Notes: generated by a model not told the origin, from the letters alone. Shown: positions 1 to 6,327, numbered from the stretch's first letter. The stretch: 6,826 nucleotides of DNA from an uncultured Prevotellaceae bacterium (GCA_946644025.1 CAMPCG010000156.1:1-6826); one strand, 5' to 3'. Program-made: numbers and translations.

Positions 1-944
1 CCATGAAGAAGACGCCGATGATGGTGGAGTTCCAGATTACGCAGGAGTATCTGGGTGCAGCCAACCACCTCGCCTATCTCGCGCCGATGTGGCAGGAGTT
101 CTTCTCGTTTGTGAAGCCCGCCAGCATCAAGGCGATGGCCGGCGTGGCCAACATCGGCGACGACACGAACTGGTGCGGACACCACTTCGCACAGGCCAAC
201 TGGTATGCCTTCGGGCGAATGGCTTGGAACCCGTCGCTCACGCCCGCGCAGATTGCCGACGAGTGGATTGGACAGACCTTCAGCAGCAACCCGTCGTTCG
301 CACAGCCCGTGTCGAAGATGATGCTGGCGAGCCGCGAGGCCATCGTCAGCTACATGATGCCGCTGGGCCTGCATCACATCTTCGCCGGAGGCCACCACTA
401 CGGCCCCGAGCCGTGGTACAGCCCGAAAGGCCTGAGGGCCGACTGGACACCGCCCTACTACCACAAGGCCGACAGCATCGGACTGGGATTTGACCGCACG
501 ACGAAGGGGTCGGCCAACGTCCGTCAGTACCCCGACGAGCTCTGCCGACAATACAACGACCTCAGCACCTGCCCCGAAGAGCTGCTCGCATGGTTCCACC
601 ACGTGCCCTGGGACCACAAGATGAAGAGCGGTCGTAGCTTCTGGGACGAGCTGTGCCATAAGTACGACGAGGGTGTCCGCGAGGCGCGCCACTTCCTCGC
701 CGTCTGGGACGCCGTGCAGCCCTACGTCGACAGCCAGCGCTTCGGCGAGGTGCAGCGGAAACTGCGCATACAGGCCCGCGACGCCGAGTGGTGGCGCGAC
801 GCCTGCCTGCTCTATTTCCAGACCTTCTCACACCGTCCCATACCGCAGGACGTGGAGCACCCCGTACACAACCTCGACGAGATGATGAAGTTCAACATCC
901 CCATCACCATGTACGAAAACCCCGAAAGCGGCTACAACAAGTGA
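1..944 (+). CDS. aguA: Alpha-glucuronidase, GH67 (C-terminal part, cut by left window edge)
   Basis: GH67 enzymes remove (4-O-methyl)glucuronic acid from the non-reducing end of short xylo-oligosaccharides, a late step in glucuronoxylan use. About 313 residues are visible, roughly half the usual family length. The frame is open to the window edge, so the ATG at base 3 is probably an internal Met. Recognisable family segments are VEFQITQEYLG (visible residues 8-18), HLAYLAPMW (22-30), GVANIGDDTNWCGHHFAQANWYAFGRMAWNP in pieces (about 47-77), then the His- and Trp-rich C-terminal domain ending PITMYENPESGYNK. By alignment from memory, the Glu of QEYLG (residue 15) is one of the two carboxylates proposed to activate water; the other Asp and the acid Glu would lie upstream, outside the window. 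No frameshift or stop breaks the visible part. The next gene follows after 56 nt on the same strand. The family call is confident; the gene symbol is the conventional one. Confidence 0.93.
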   Translation, partial: MKKTPMMVEFQITQEYLGAANHLAYLAPMWQEFFSFVKPASIKAMAGVANIGDDTNWCGHHFAQANWYAFGRMAWNPSLTPAQIADEWIGQTFSSNPSFAQPVSKMMLASREAIVSYMMPLGLHHIFAGGHHYGPEPWYSPKGLRADWTPPYYHKADSIGLGFDRTTKGSANVRQYPDELCRQYNDLSTCPEELLAWFHHVPWDHKMKSGRSFWDELCHKYDEGVREARHFLAVWDAVQPYVDSQRFGEVQRKLRIQARDAEWWRDACLLYFQTFSHRPIPQDVEHPVHNLDEMMKFNIPITMYENPESGYNK

Positions 945-982
945 CCCCCGTCACGTCTCTTACGCTGCGATTCCATCGCAGC
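941..982 (+). other. Two small stem-loops between the GH67 and SRPBCC genes
   Basis: Two perfect short inverted repeats sit back to back. The first is GTGAC/GTCAC with a 4-nt loop (941-954), overlapping the GH67 stop codon. The second is GCTGCGA/TCGCAGC with a 5-nt loop (964-982). No T-run follows either on the plus strand, so they do not look like an intrinsic terminator. They could be an RNA processing or stability element between two cotranscribed genes. The function is inference; the pairing is direct. Confidence 0.4.
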
Positions 983-1000
983 CCCAAAAACTCTAAGCAA

Positions 1001-1414
1001 ATGACCAATTTTGAAAGCAAAGTAAAGCAGATTCCCTATCCGCAGGCGTCAGTCTACCGCAAGCTCAGCGACCTGAACAACCTGGTACGCCTGCGCGACC
1101 GCCTGCCTTCAGACAAGATTAAGGACTTCACCTTCGACGCCGACAGCGTGACCGCCCAAGTGCCGATGGTGGGTGTCATCTCCATGCGCATCGTCGAGCG
1201 CCAAGAGCCTTCGTGCGTGAGGTTCGAGTCGGTGCAGTCGCCCATACCCTTCAGTCTCAGCATCAACGTAATGCCCGGCGACGACAACACCTCGAAGACG
1301 AAGGTAAAGATAGATGCCGACATTCCCTTCATGCTCTCATCCTTCGTGAGCGGGCCCCTCAAGGAAGGCGTGGACAAGGTGGCTGACATGCTGGCCCAAA
1401 TATCATACGACTAA
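1001..1414 (+). CDS. Small SRPBCC (START/Bet v1-like) family protein
   Basis: A 137-residue soluble protein with no signal peptide or membrane segment. The pattern fits the SRPBCC fold: N-terminal strand and short helices (FESKVKQIPYPQASVYRKLSD, in part residues 4-24), a run of beta strands (about 42-107, including DSVTAQVPMVGVISMRIVE), and a long C-terminal helix (about 113-134, VSGPLKEGVDKVADML). I recognise it as the short SRPBCC protein common in Bacteroidales, which I recall near pyrE in other genomes; that is memory, not a search. Members bind hydrophobic ligands in a central cavity, but no ligand is known for this group and none can be read here. The frame is open upstream to 788, but the ATG at 1001 is chosen because the family-like sequence begins there and upstream codons overlap the GH67 gene. 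There is no clear Shine-Dalgarno. The GH43-type gene starts 12 nt after its stop, so it is probably translated from the same mRNA. Confidence 0.82.
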   Translation: MTNFESKVKQIPYPQASVYRKLSDLNNLVRLRDRLPSDKIKDFTFDADSVTAQVPMVGVISMRIVERQEPSCVRFESVQSPIPFSLSINVMPGDDNTSKTKVKIDADIPFMLSSFVSGPLKEGVDKVADMLAQISYD

Positions 1415-1426
1415 CAGCATCACGAC

Positions 1427-2464
1427 ATGAGAAAAGCAACATTCTGCCTGGCCGTCATGGCCTCCGCCCTTACACTGACCGCCACCGCCCAGAACCCGCA
1501 GCGGGGCGACTACGGCTACCTCTACTGCCACATGAGCGACGGCGGCGAGTACACTGCCTACGCACTGAGCCGCGACGGCTATCACTACGAGGACGTGCTC
1601 GGCGGGAAGCCCATCATGGACCCCAAGGAGCACGCCCGGATAGAGGGCGGACAGCGTGACGCCTATATCTGCCGAACCTACAATGCCAAGGGCTACCTCA
1701 TGGTCACTACCGACATGTGCGTAGCAAAGAGCAAGGTGTGGGACAACTACGGCATCGACCTGCTGCGCAGCGACGACCTCATACACTGGGAGAGCAAGAC
1801 CTTCGACTTCCGCCAGGGAACGAAGATATTCTGCGACCCGCAGTCGCCCAGCGTCTACAAGGACTGGAGCACCATCAACCGCGTGTGGGCACCGCAGATA
1901 TTCTGGAATCCCTCCTACGTATGGCCCGATGGCGAAAAGGGCGGATACTTCATCTACTACTCTATGTGGAACCGCGCCGAGGAGGAGTACGACCGCATGT
2001 ACTACTCCTACGCCGACAAGACGTTTACAAAGCTGACGCAGCCCCGCCTGCTCTTCGACTGGGGCTACGCCACCATCGACGCCGACATCAACCTGCTCAG
2101 TGACGGGAAATACCATATCCTCATCAAGAAGGAAGGCGGCAAGCCCGGCATCTACACTGCCGTGAGCGACCATCTGGAAAGCGGATGGGGAGAGCCTGTG
2201 GAGGACGACTACGTCAGCTTTGAAGGGAAGAAGAAATGTGAGGGCAGCAGCGCCTTCCAACTCATCGGCGACAGCACCTGGCGCGTGGCCTACATCCAGT
2301 ACAGCGACCGGCCGAAGCACTACCGCATCTGCAAGGCCGACGAAAACCTGCGCAACTTCCACGACCCCGTGGACATTGAGGGCGTCACCGGCCCGCAGCA
2401 CGGCTCCTTCATGCGACTGACGAAGAAGGAGTACAAGCGACTGGCTGCGCTGAACAAAAAATAA
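1427..2464 (+). CDS. Secreted GH43-type five-bladed beta-propeller glycosidase
   Basis: A 345-residue protein with a type I signal peptide: basic MRK, a hydrophobic stretch to about residue 18, and a likely cut after Ala21 (TATA|Q). There is no lipobox, so periplasmic location is likely. GH43-like landmarks occur in order: SRDGYHYE (48-55), GGQRDAYICR (74-83) where Asp78 fits the general base, LLRSDDLIHWES (112-122), RVWAPQIFW (152-160), ATIDADINLLSDGKYHILIKKE in part (215-236) with Asp218 or Asp220 as the pKa-modulating Asp, CEGSSAFQL (271-279) with Glu272 as the general acid, and HGSFMRLT (325-332) matching the RHGxVxPIT-like closing motif. Family enzymes are mostly arabinofuranosidases, xylosidases or galactosidases; substrate cannot be read from sequence. 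Neighbouring GH67 favours a xylan side-chain or oligosaccharide role (inference). Oddities are RDA where RDP is usual and Q-H-G where R-H-G is usual. Length fits a single catalytic domain without a binding module. Confidence 0.86.
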   Translation: MRKATFCLAVMASALTLTATAQNPQRGDYGYLYCHMSDGGEYTAYALSRDGYHYEDVLGGKPIMDPKEHARIEGGQRDAYICRTYNAKGYLMVTTDMCVAKSKVWDNYGIDLLRSDDLIHWESKTFDFRQGTKIFCDPQSPSVYKDWSTINRVWAPQIFWNPSYVWPDGEKGGYFIYYSMWNRAEEEYDRMYYSYADKTFTKLTQPRLLFDWGYATIDADINLLSDGKYHILIKKEGGKPGIYTAVSDHLESGWGEPVEDDYVSFEGKKKCEGSSAFQLIGDSTWRVAYIQYSDRPKHYRICKADENLRNFHDPVDIEGVTGPQHGSFMRLTKKEYKRLAALNKK

Positions 2465-2616
2465 GACCTGTGCGGATATAAAAACAGTCCAGTCGTCGAA
2501 AAAGCAAACCTAACCACCTTCAATCTTCCACTAATTGGGATAAACGACTACTAATTATGATAAATATTTTTCCCAATTTTACATCATTTATCACAATTAG
2601 TGGAAAGCCTTCCGCT
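2465..2616. other. Convergent intergenic junction, AT-rich
   Basis: This gap lies between the 3' ends of the GH43-type gene and the penicillin-binding protein gene. The first 60 bases show nothing recognisable. The rest is occupied by the 20-bp-period dyad listed separately. A weak stem (GCCTT 2607-2611 with AAGGC 2619-2623) overlaps the penicillin-binding protein stop codon and is followed on the minus strand by only three Ts, too weak to call a terminator. No standard intrinsic terminator is visible for either operon. Confidence 0.6.
2526..2605. repeat. 80-bp dyad made of four 20-bp-spaced units
   Basis: The outer arms 2526-2544 and 2587-2605 are inverted copies matching at 18 of 19 positions. 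Inside, the motif recurs on an exact 20-bp step. On the plus strand it reads ACTAATTGGGATAAA at 2530 and ACTAATTATGATAAA at 2550. On the minus strand it reads ACTAATTGTGATAAA from 2601 and a more diverged TAAAATTGGGAAAAA from 2581. The two halves meet at the palindrome AAATATTT (2562-2569). In RNA from either strand this could fold into a long, AT-rich, imperfect hairpin. It may end transcription from both sides, be a remnant of an intergenic repeat family, or be a protein-binding array. There is no terminal T-run as in a classical terminator. Confidence 0.8.
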
Positions 2617-5007
2617 TCAAGGCAAGGGGGAGTCGTAGTCGATGACATCCTCGACATTCTCTATGGTGACCGTCTCGTCTCCCTCTGCTATTTCCACTTC
2701 CTCTTCCACCTCCTCCATGTCGTCCTCTGTGCTGCAGGGGTCGAAATTGGCGGGATAGTCAAAGCAGTCGGCCTGTGTGATGCCCAGTGCCGGGTCGTTG
2801 TATATGCTCTTCATGTACTTGGCGAAGACGGGGAGAGCGGCCGAGGCGCCCTGTCCGAAGGTCATCGTGTCGAAGTGTATGTCGCGGTCGTCGCCGCCCA
2901 CCCAGCATCCTGAGACGAGCTTCGGCGCCACGCCCATGAACCAGGCGTCGCTGTTGCTGTTCGTCGTTCCGGTCTTGCCGGCCAGGGGGGCGGTGATGTT
3001 GTAGCGGTTGCGCAGTCGGCTGGCCGTTCCGCCGTCGACCACGGCCTGCAGCATGTAGAGCATCTTGTTGGCGGCGTTCTCCTCCATCACCTCGTTCATA
3101 CGCGCCGTGAAGTTAGCCACGGTGTTACCTTCGCTGTCCACGATGCGCGTCACGTACAGCGGAGCCGAGCGCACACCGTGGTTGGCAAAGGCGGTGTAAG
3201 CGCTGACCATCTCGGCCACGGTGATGTCGCACGTGCCCAGACAGAGGGCGGGCGAGGGATGTATCTCGGGATTCTCTATCCCGAAGTCGTGCAATATCTG
3301 CACGAAGTTCTTCGGCGTGGTGCGGTGGGTAATGAGGTAGGCCGAAATCCAGTTGTTCGACTGCTGCAGCGCCCATTTCAGCGTCACATTCTCTCCGTAG
3401 CGGGCCCTGCTGCCATTGCGCGGTGTCCATGCCTGTCCGGGCACGGGGTAGTAGGTGCGCTGCACGTTGCGCACGGTGTCGCAGGGCGTCATGTTGGCTC
3501 CCGAGCTCATCATCACCAGCGAGTAGAGGAAAGGCTTGATGGTGGAGCCCACCTGGCGTCGGCCCTCCGTAGCCATGTCGTAGGCGAAGTTGTGGAAGTC
3601 CAGTCCTCCGACGTACGCCTTCACGTGGCCGTTGTGGGGGTCCATGCTGAAGAATCCTGTGCGCAGGAACGACTTGTAGTGGCGTATGGAGTCCATGGGC
3701 GTCATCACCGTGTCCACCTCGCCGTGCCAGGTAAAGACCTGCATCTTCGTCCTGGTGTTGAAGGCGCGGTCTATCTCCTCCTTAGTATACCCAGAGGCCT
3801 TCATCAGCCGGTAGCGCTCCGTCTGCCTGACGCTGCGCTGCAATATGCGTAGCACCTCACTGCGCGACAGCTTGCTGGAGTAAGGCGCATTGGGCTTGTG
3901 GCGTAGCGACTTCTCAAACTCCGGCTGCAGATAGCCCACGACATGCTCGTAGCAGGCCTGCTCGGCATACTTCTGCATACGCGAGTCGAGCGTGGTGTAG
4001 ACCTTCAGGCCGTCGGTATATATATTATAATGTGAACCGTCGCGTTTGACGTTCTTGTTGCACCACCCGAAGAGCGGGTCGTTAATCCAGTTGAGCGAGT
4101 CGATATGATACTTCACATAGTTCCATTCCGGGTAGTCGGCGCGGCGCGGTTTCTTGGCCGTCATGTAGCGGCGCAGGAAGTCGCGGAAATAGGTGGCCAT
4201 GCCCTCGTTGTGGTCGGCCGAATGGAACTTCAGCGCCATGGGCAAAACGGAGCAGCTGTCATACTCCTGCTCGGTGATGTAGCCGGCCTTGAGCATCTGG
4301 TGCAGCACGACGTTGCGGCGCTCGAGCGACCGCTGCTCAAACCTCACGGGATTATAGTATGAAGGATTCTTGCACAGGCCTACGAGCGTGGCGCTCTCTG
4401 TAAGGGTCAGGTCGCGGGGTTCCTTCGAGAAGTAGACGTTGGCGGCCGTCTTGATGCCGACGGCGTTGTGGAGGAAGTCGAAATAGTTGAGGTAGAGGGT
4501 GATGATTTCCTCCTTGGTGTAGTTTCGCTCCAGCTTCACGGCGATGACCCACTCTATGGGTTTCTGCAGCATACGCTCGGTGGTGCTGTAGGCCACGTCG
4601 GTGAACAGCTGCTTGGCCAGCTGCTGGGTGATGGTTGAGCCTCCGCCGGCGTTCTTCTGTCCGAGTATGCCGCGCTTGACGATAGCGCGTGCCAGCGCAT
4701 AGAAGTCTATGCCGGAGTGCTCGTAGAAGCGCACGTCCTCGGTGGCCACGAGGGCCTCGACGAGCGACGGGGCCAGGTCGTCGTAATCGACCATCACGCG
4801 GTTCTCGCGGTTCATGTTCCACGTTCCCAGGAGCTTGTCGTCGGAGGAAAAGACCTGCGTGGCATATTTATTGATGGGGTTCTGAAGGTCTTCGATGGGC
4901 GGCATGAATCCTATACGGCCGTCGGAGATGGCCCAGAAACAGCCTGCTGCTACGAGGACACCCATCAGGAGGAGGGTCCAGAGGATGATGAAAAACCACT
5001 TTCTCAT
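2617..5007 (-). CDS. Class A penicillin-binding protein (GT51 transglycosylase plus transpeptidase)
   Basis: A bifunctional peptidoglycan synthase that polymerises lipid II into glycan strands and cross-links the peptides, anchored in the inner membrane with its bulk in the periplasm. Of 796 residues, 4-27 form one membrane helix after a short basic N-terminus. GT51 motifs: ATEDVRFYEHSGID (88-101, catalytic Glu90), GGGSTITQQLAKQLF (121-135), the KPIEWVIAVKLE helix (149-160), and NAVGIKTAANVYFSK (181-195). Transpeptidase motifs: GSTIKPF (487-493; Ser488 nucleophile, Lys491), SNN (550-552), and LAGKTGTTN (675-683; KTG 678-680). All key residues are present, so both activities are probably intact. 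The segment of roughly 255-450 between the cores is family-typical linker material. The C-terminus (about 760-790) is very rich in Glu and Asp. The gene lies 31 nt after the DUF3256 stop, and the ATG at 5007 is the only start giving a proper membrane anchor. PBP1A/mrcA-like is the usual name; orthology to a particular E. coli protein is not claimed. Confidence 0.96.
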   Translation of the reverse strand: MRKWFFIILWTLLLMGVLVAAGCFWAISDGRIGFMPPIEDLQNPINKYATQVFSSDDKLLGTWNMNRENRVMVDYDDLAPSLVEALVATEDVRFYEHSGIDFYALARAIVKRGILGQKNAGGGSTITQQLAKQLFTDVAYSTTERMLQKPIEWVIAVKLERNYTKEEIITLYLNYFDFLHNAVGIKTAANVYFSKEPRDLTLTESATLVGLCKNPSYYNPVRFEQRSLERRNVVLHQMLKAGYITEQEYDSCSVLPMALKFHSADHNEGMATYFRDFLRRYMTAKKPRRADYPEWNYVKYHIDSLNWINDPLFGWCNKNVKRDGSHYNIYTDGLKVYTTLDSRMQKYAEQACYEHVVGYLQPEFEKSLRHKPNAPYSSKLSRSEVLRILQRSVRQTERYRLMKASGYTKEEIDRAFNTRTKMQVFTWHGEVDTVMTPMDSIRHYKSFLRTGFFSMDPHNGHVKAYVGGLDFHNFAYDMATEGRRQVGSTIKPFLYSLVMMSSGANMTPCDTVRNVQRTYYPVPGQAWTPRNGSRARYGENVTLKWALQQSNNWISAYLITHRTTPKNFVQILHDFGIENPEIHPSPALCLGTCDITVAEMVSAYTAFANHGVRSAPLYVTRIVDSEGNTVANFTARMNEVMEENAANKMLYMLQAVVDGGTASRLRNRYNITAPLAGKTGTTNSNSDAWFMGVAPKLVSGCWVGGDDRDIHFDTMTFGQGASAALPVFAKYMKSIYNDPALGITQADCFDYPANFDPCSTEDDMEEVEEEVEIAEGDETVTIENVEDVIDYDSPLP

Positions 5008-5022
5008 ACTTGCGTTCTTATT

Positions 5023-5067
5023 ATGGGGCTAATGGGTTTTATGGGGTAGATGGGGTTAATGGGGTGT
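5023..5067 (-). repeat. Five tandem 9-bp units across the DUF3256 / PBP junction
   Basis: Units begin at 5023, 5032, 5041, 5050 and 5059; on the minus strand each reads roughly NNACCCCAT. The unit length is a multiple of three, so where the array is translated it gives a Thr-Pro-x peptide, the last nine residues of the DUF3256 protein. The stop codon (5039-5041) falls inside the array. The remaining units form most of the leader before the penicillin-binding protein start. Confidence 0.85.
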
Positions 5068-5569
5068 CAGAGGGGGGAATGACCTTTTGGTCAAACCTGG
5101 TCAGCGTCGACTCGATGACGGTTGGCGGGCACAGTTCCTGCCACGAGCGGGCATCGTGACGCGTGAGCACCGTCTGCCGCTCTCCCTCGCGGGTCGTGTA
5201 TGTTCGCTTGAAGTCTACGACCGTCACCGTGTCTGCCTGTTGTGTCTTCAGCTCTATGGTCAGGGCGTCGCTCATGCTGATGCTCAGCGAGTCGTCGGCA
5301 AGGAAGGTCATCTCCGTCTGTCCGCCAAGCGCGTTGTCAATGACGGCCTTCATCTTTGCATCCATGAAGTCCATGAGGTCCAGCCGGTTATTGGCCGTGA
5401 GGTAAGGCACGAGCGAGTCGGGCATGGCCTTGAAGGCCTCGCGCACCGATTGCGCCTGAGAAGAGAGAAGTGAGAAGTGAGAAGTGATAAATATGATTAC
5501 CATTGCTCTCATGCATCGGACAATCCTTTTCCCACGCCAGACTTTACTCATTATTATCATGTAATTCAT
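5039..5569 (-). CDS. Exported DUF3256 family protein, function unknown
   Basis: A 176-residue ORF resembling the Bacteroidales-restricted DUF3256 family, best seen in SVREAFKAMPDSLVPYL (41-57), NNRLDLMDFMDAKMKA (60-75) and GGQTEMTFLADDSL (82-95). No enzymatic motif is visible. Residues 23-39 are a signal-peptide core ending SSQA|QS, so the mature protein is probably periplasmic. The start is uncertain. ATG at 5569 has AGGAG six bases upstream (5576-5580); ATGs at 5512 and 5503 give a shorter, more ordinary signal peptide. Residues 24-32 are encoded by one arm of a 26-bp inverted repeat and 28-37 by a 7-bp repeat; the final nine (DTPLTPSTP) come from the 9-bp array. The ORF is therefore bounded by repeats at both ends, and the C-terminus may have been shortened or replaced compared with relatives. 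It lies 41 nt after rsmE and 31 nt before the penicillin-binding protein, suggesting one operon. Family call fairly confident, role unknown. Confidence 0.8.
   Translation of the reverse strand: MNYMIIMSKVWRGKRIVRCMRAMVIIFITSHFSLLSSQAQSVREAFKAMPDSLVPYLTANNRLDLMDFMDAKMKAVIDNALGGQTEMTFLADDSLSISMSDALTIELKTQQADTVTVVDFKRTYTTREGERQTVLTRHDARSWQELCPPTVIESTLTRFDQKVIPPSDTPLTPSTP
5461..5488 (+). repeat. Four 7-bp units (AAGTGAG type) inside the DUF3256 signal peptide
   Basis: Units AAGAGAG, AAGTGAG, AAGTGAG, AAGTGAT lie head to tail. The plus strand carries TGA in successive frames, but the minus strand is free of stops, so the array can be translated in the DUF3256 direction; it encodes residues 28-37 (ITSHFSLLSS). 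The copy number is small, yet the units abut the 26-bp inverted-repeat arm, which supports a repeat origin. Confidence 0.7.
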
Positions 5570-5617
5570 AATCGACTCCTAACTTCATTAATAATCATAT
5601 TTATCACTCATCACTTC
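5474..5617. repeat. 26-bp inverted repeat spanning the rsmE / DUF3256 boundary
   Basis: Arms 5474-5499 and 5592-5617 are inverted copies matching at 24 of 26 positions, with a perfect 16-bp inner part (5484-5499 against 5592-5607). The arm at 5592-5617 contains the last rsmE codon, its TGA and a second in-frame TGA just after. The other arm lies in the DUF3256 signal-peptide coding region. The 92-nt loop between them holds every candidate DUF3256 start and the AGGAG, so in the mRNA the arms could pair and enclose the translation start. The pairing is seen directly; any regulatory effect is inference. Confidence 0.8.
5576..5580 (-). promoter_or_regulatory. Shine-Dalgarno-like AGGAG before the DUF3256 ATG at 5569
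   Basis: On the minus strand AGGAG is followed by a six-base spacer (TCGATT) and ATG. This is the only good purine-rich site close to any start in the window. Bacteroidetes rely little on such sites, so it is modest support for the longer N-terminus rather than proof. Confidence 0.4.
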
Positions 5618-6327
5618 GAGAGCTGCATCATCATCACCGCAGCCAGTCCGGCGGTCTCGGTGCGCAGTCGGCTCTTTCCCAGGTCTACGGAGACGAAGCC
5701 TGCCTCGACGGCCATCTGCACCTCGGCGAAGGAGAAGTCGCCCTCGGGGCCTATCATCACGAGAGCGTCCTCGTCGGGCTGTCCCCGTCGGAGACAGTCG
5801 AAGAGGTTCTCGCGCGGAATCTCGGCATAGCAGTGGGCTATGTAGCGTCGTCCCGTGGTGTGTCGCCGTATGAAGTGGCCGAAGTCCTGCATGTCGTTCA
5901 GCCGTGGCAGCCATGCCTTCCGGCTTTGCTTCATGGCAGCCACCGCAATCTTCTCAAGGCGAGGCAGTTTCACCGCCCTCCGCTCGGAGAACTGACAGTT
6001 GAGCAGGGTCAGTTCGTCGATGCCCACCTCGGTAGCTTTCTCCACGAGCCACTCCGTGCGCTCCATCATCTTCGTGGGCGCTACGGCCAGGTGCACACGT
6101 CCCGGCCACTGTCTCGGCTGGGGCAGCGTCGCTCTGACATGATAGCCGCAACGCTTGGCCGAGGTCTCGGTCACCTCGGCCTCAAAGAACGTACCTTGTC
6201 CGTCCATGAGCATCATCTCGTCGCCCGTCTTCAGCCGCAGCACGCGCACGGCGTGGACGGCCTCCTCGTCGGGCAGCGTCTGCCGCGTGGCAGCGTCGGG
6301 CACAAAGAAATAACGCTCTTCTTTCAT
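5611..6327 (-). CDS. rsmE: 16S rRNA m3U1498 methyltransferase
   Basis: RsmE uses S-adenosylmethionine to methylate N3 of U1498 in 16S rRNA within the assembled small subunit; it is cytoplasmic and works as a SPOUT-fold dimer. The 238 residues match the normal length. Residues 1-70 form the PUA-like RNA-binding domain (RYFFVPD; HAVRVLRLKTGDEMMLMDGQG in part, 25-45). Residues 75-238 form the SPOUT domain, with EKATEVGID (96-104), FSERRAVKLPRLEKIAVAAM in part (113-132), KQSRKAWLP (133-141), the cofactor loop IGPEGDFS (192-199) and the knot segment LGKSRLRTETAGL (216-228). IGPEGDF replaces the more widespread GPEGGF. The ATG at 6327 gives the expected N-terminus and lies 13 nt from a 7-bp tandem array. 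Stop codons are tandem TGA TGA. Its position between the nuclease and DUF3256 genes suggests a shared transcript, though the repeat-filled 130-nt leader could allow separate control. Confidence 0.96.
   Translation of the reverse strand: MKEERYFFVPDAATRQTLPDEEAVHAVRVLRLKTGDEMMLMDGQGTFFEAEVTETSAKRCGYHVRATLPQPRQWPGRVHLAVAPTKMMERTEWLVEKATEVGIDELTLLNCQFSERRAVKLPRLEKIAVAAMKQSRKAWLPRLNDMQDFGHFIRRHTTGRRYIAHCYAEIPRENLFDCLRRGQPDEDALVMIGPEGDFSFAEVQMAVEAGFVSVDLGKSRLRTETAGLAAVMMMQLSK

Noticed and set aside
1..20. Truncated or pseudogene GH67
   Set aside because: The frame is open to the window edge and the visible domain is intact, so the missing half is best explained by the window boundary.
788..1000. 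N-terminal extension of the SRPBCC frame into the GH67 gene
   Set aside because: The extra residues are out-of-frame GH67 sequence, rich in Arg and Pro; family-like sequence starts at the ATG at 1001.
1403..2401. Long open frame on the minus strand opposite the GH43-type gene
   Set aside because: Its translation is Val/Ala-rich with no family features, as expected from the antisense of a GC-rich gene; the plus-strand frame has a signal peptide and GH43 motifs.
2526..2605. Standard rho-independent terminator
   Set aside because: The stem is AT-rich with a long imperfect middle and no T-run at either end, so it was recorded as a repeat with possible terminator function only.
3178..3852. 224-residue plus-strand frame within the penicillin-binding protein gene
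   Set aside because: It lies wholly opposite the transpeptidase domain and has low-complexity Val/Gly/His content; judged an antisense shadow.
4018..4032. AT-rich patch (TATATATTATAAT) in the penicillin-binding protein gene as a promoter
   Set aside because: It encodes ordinary in-frame residues (HYNIYTD) in a continuous domain, and no gene starts downstream in either direction.
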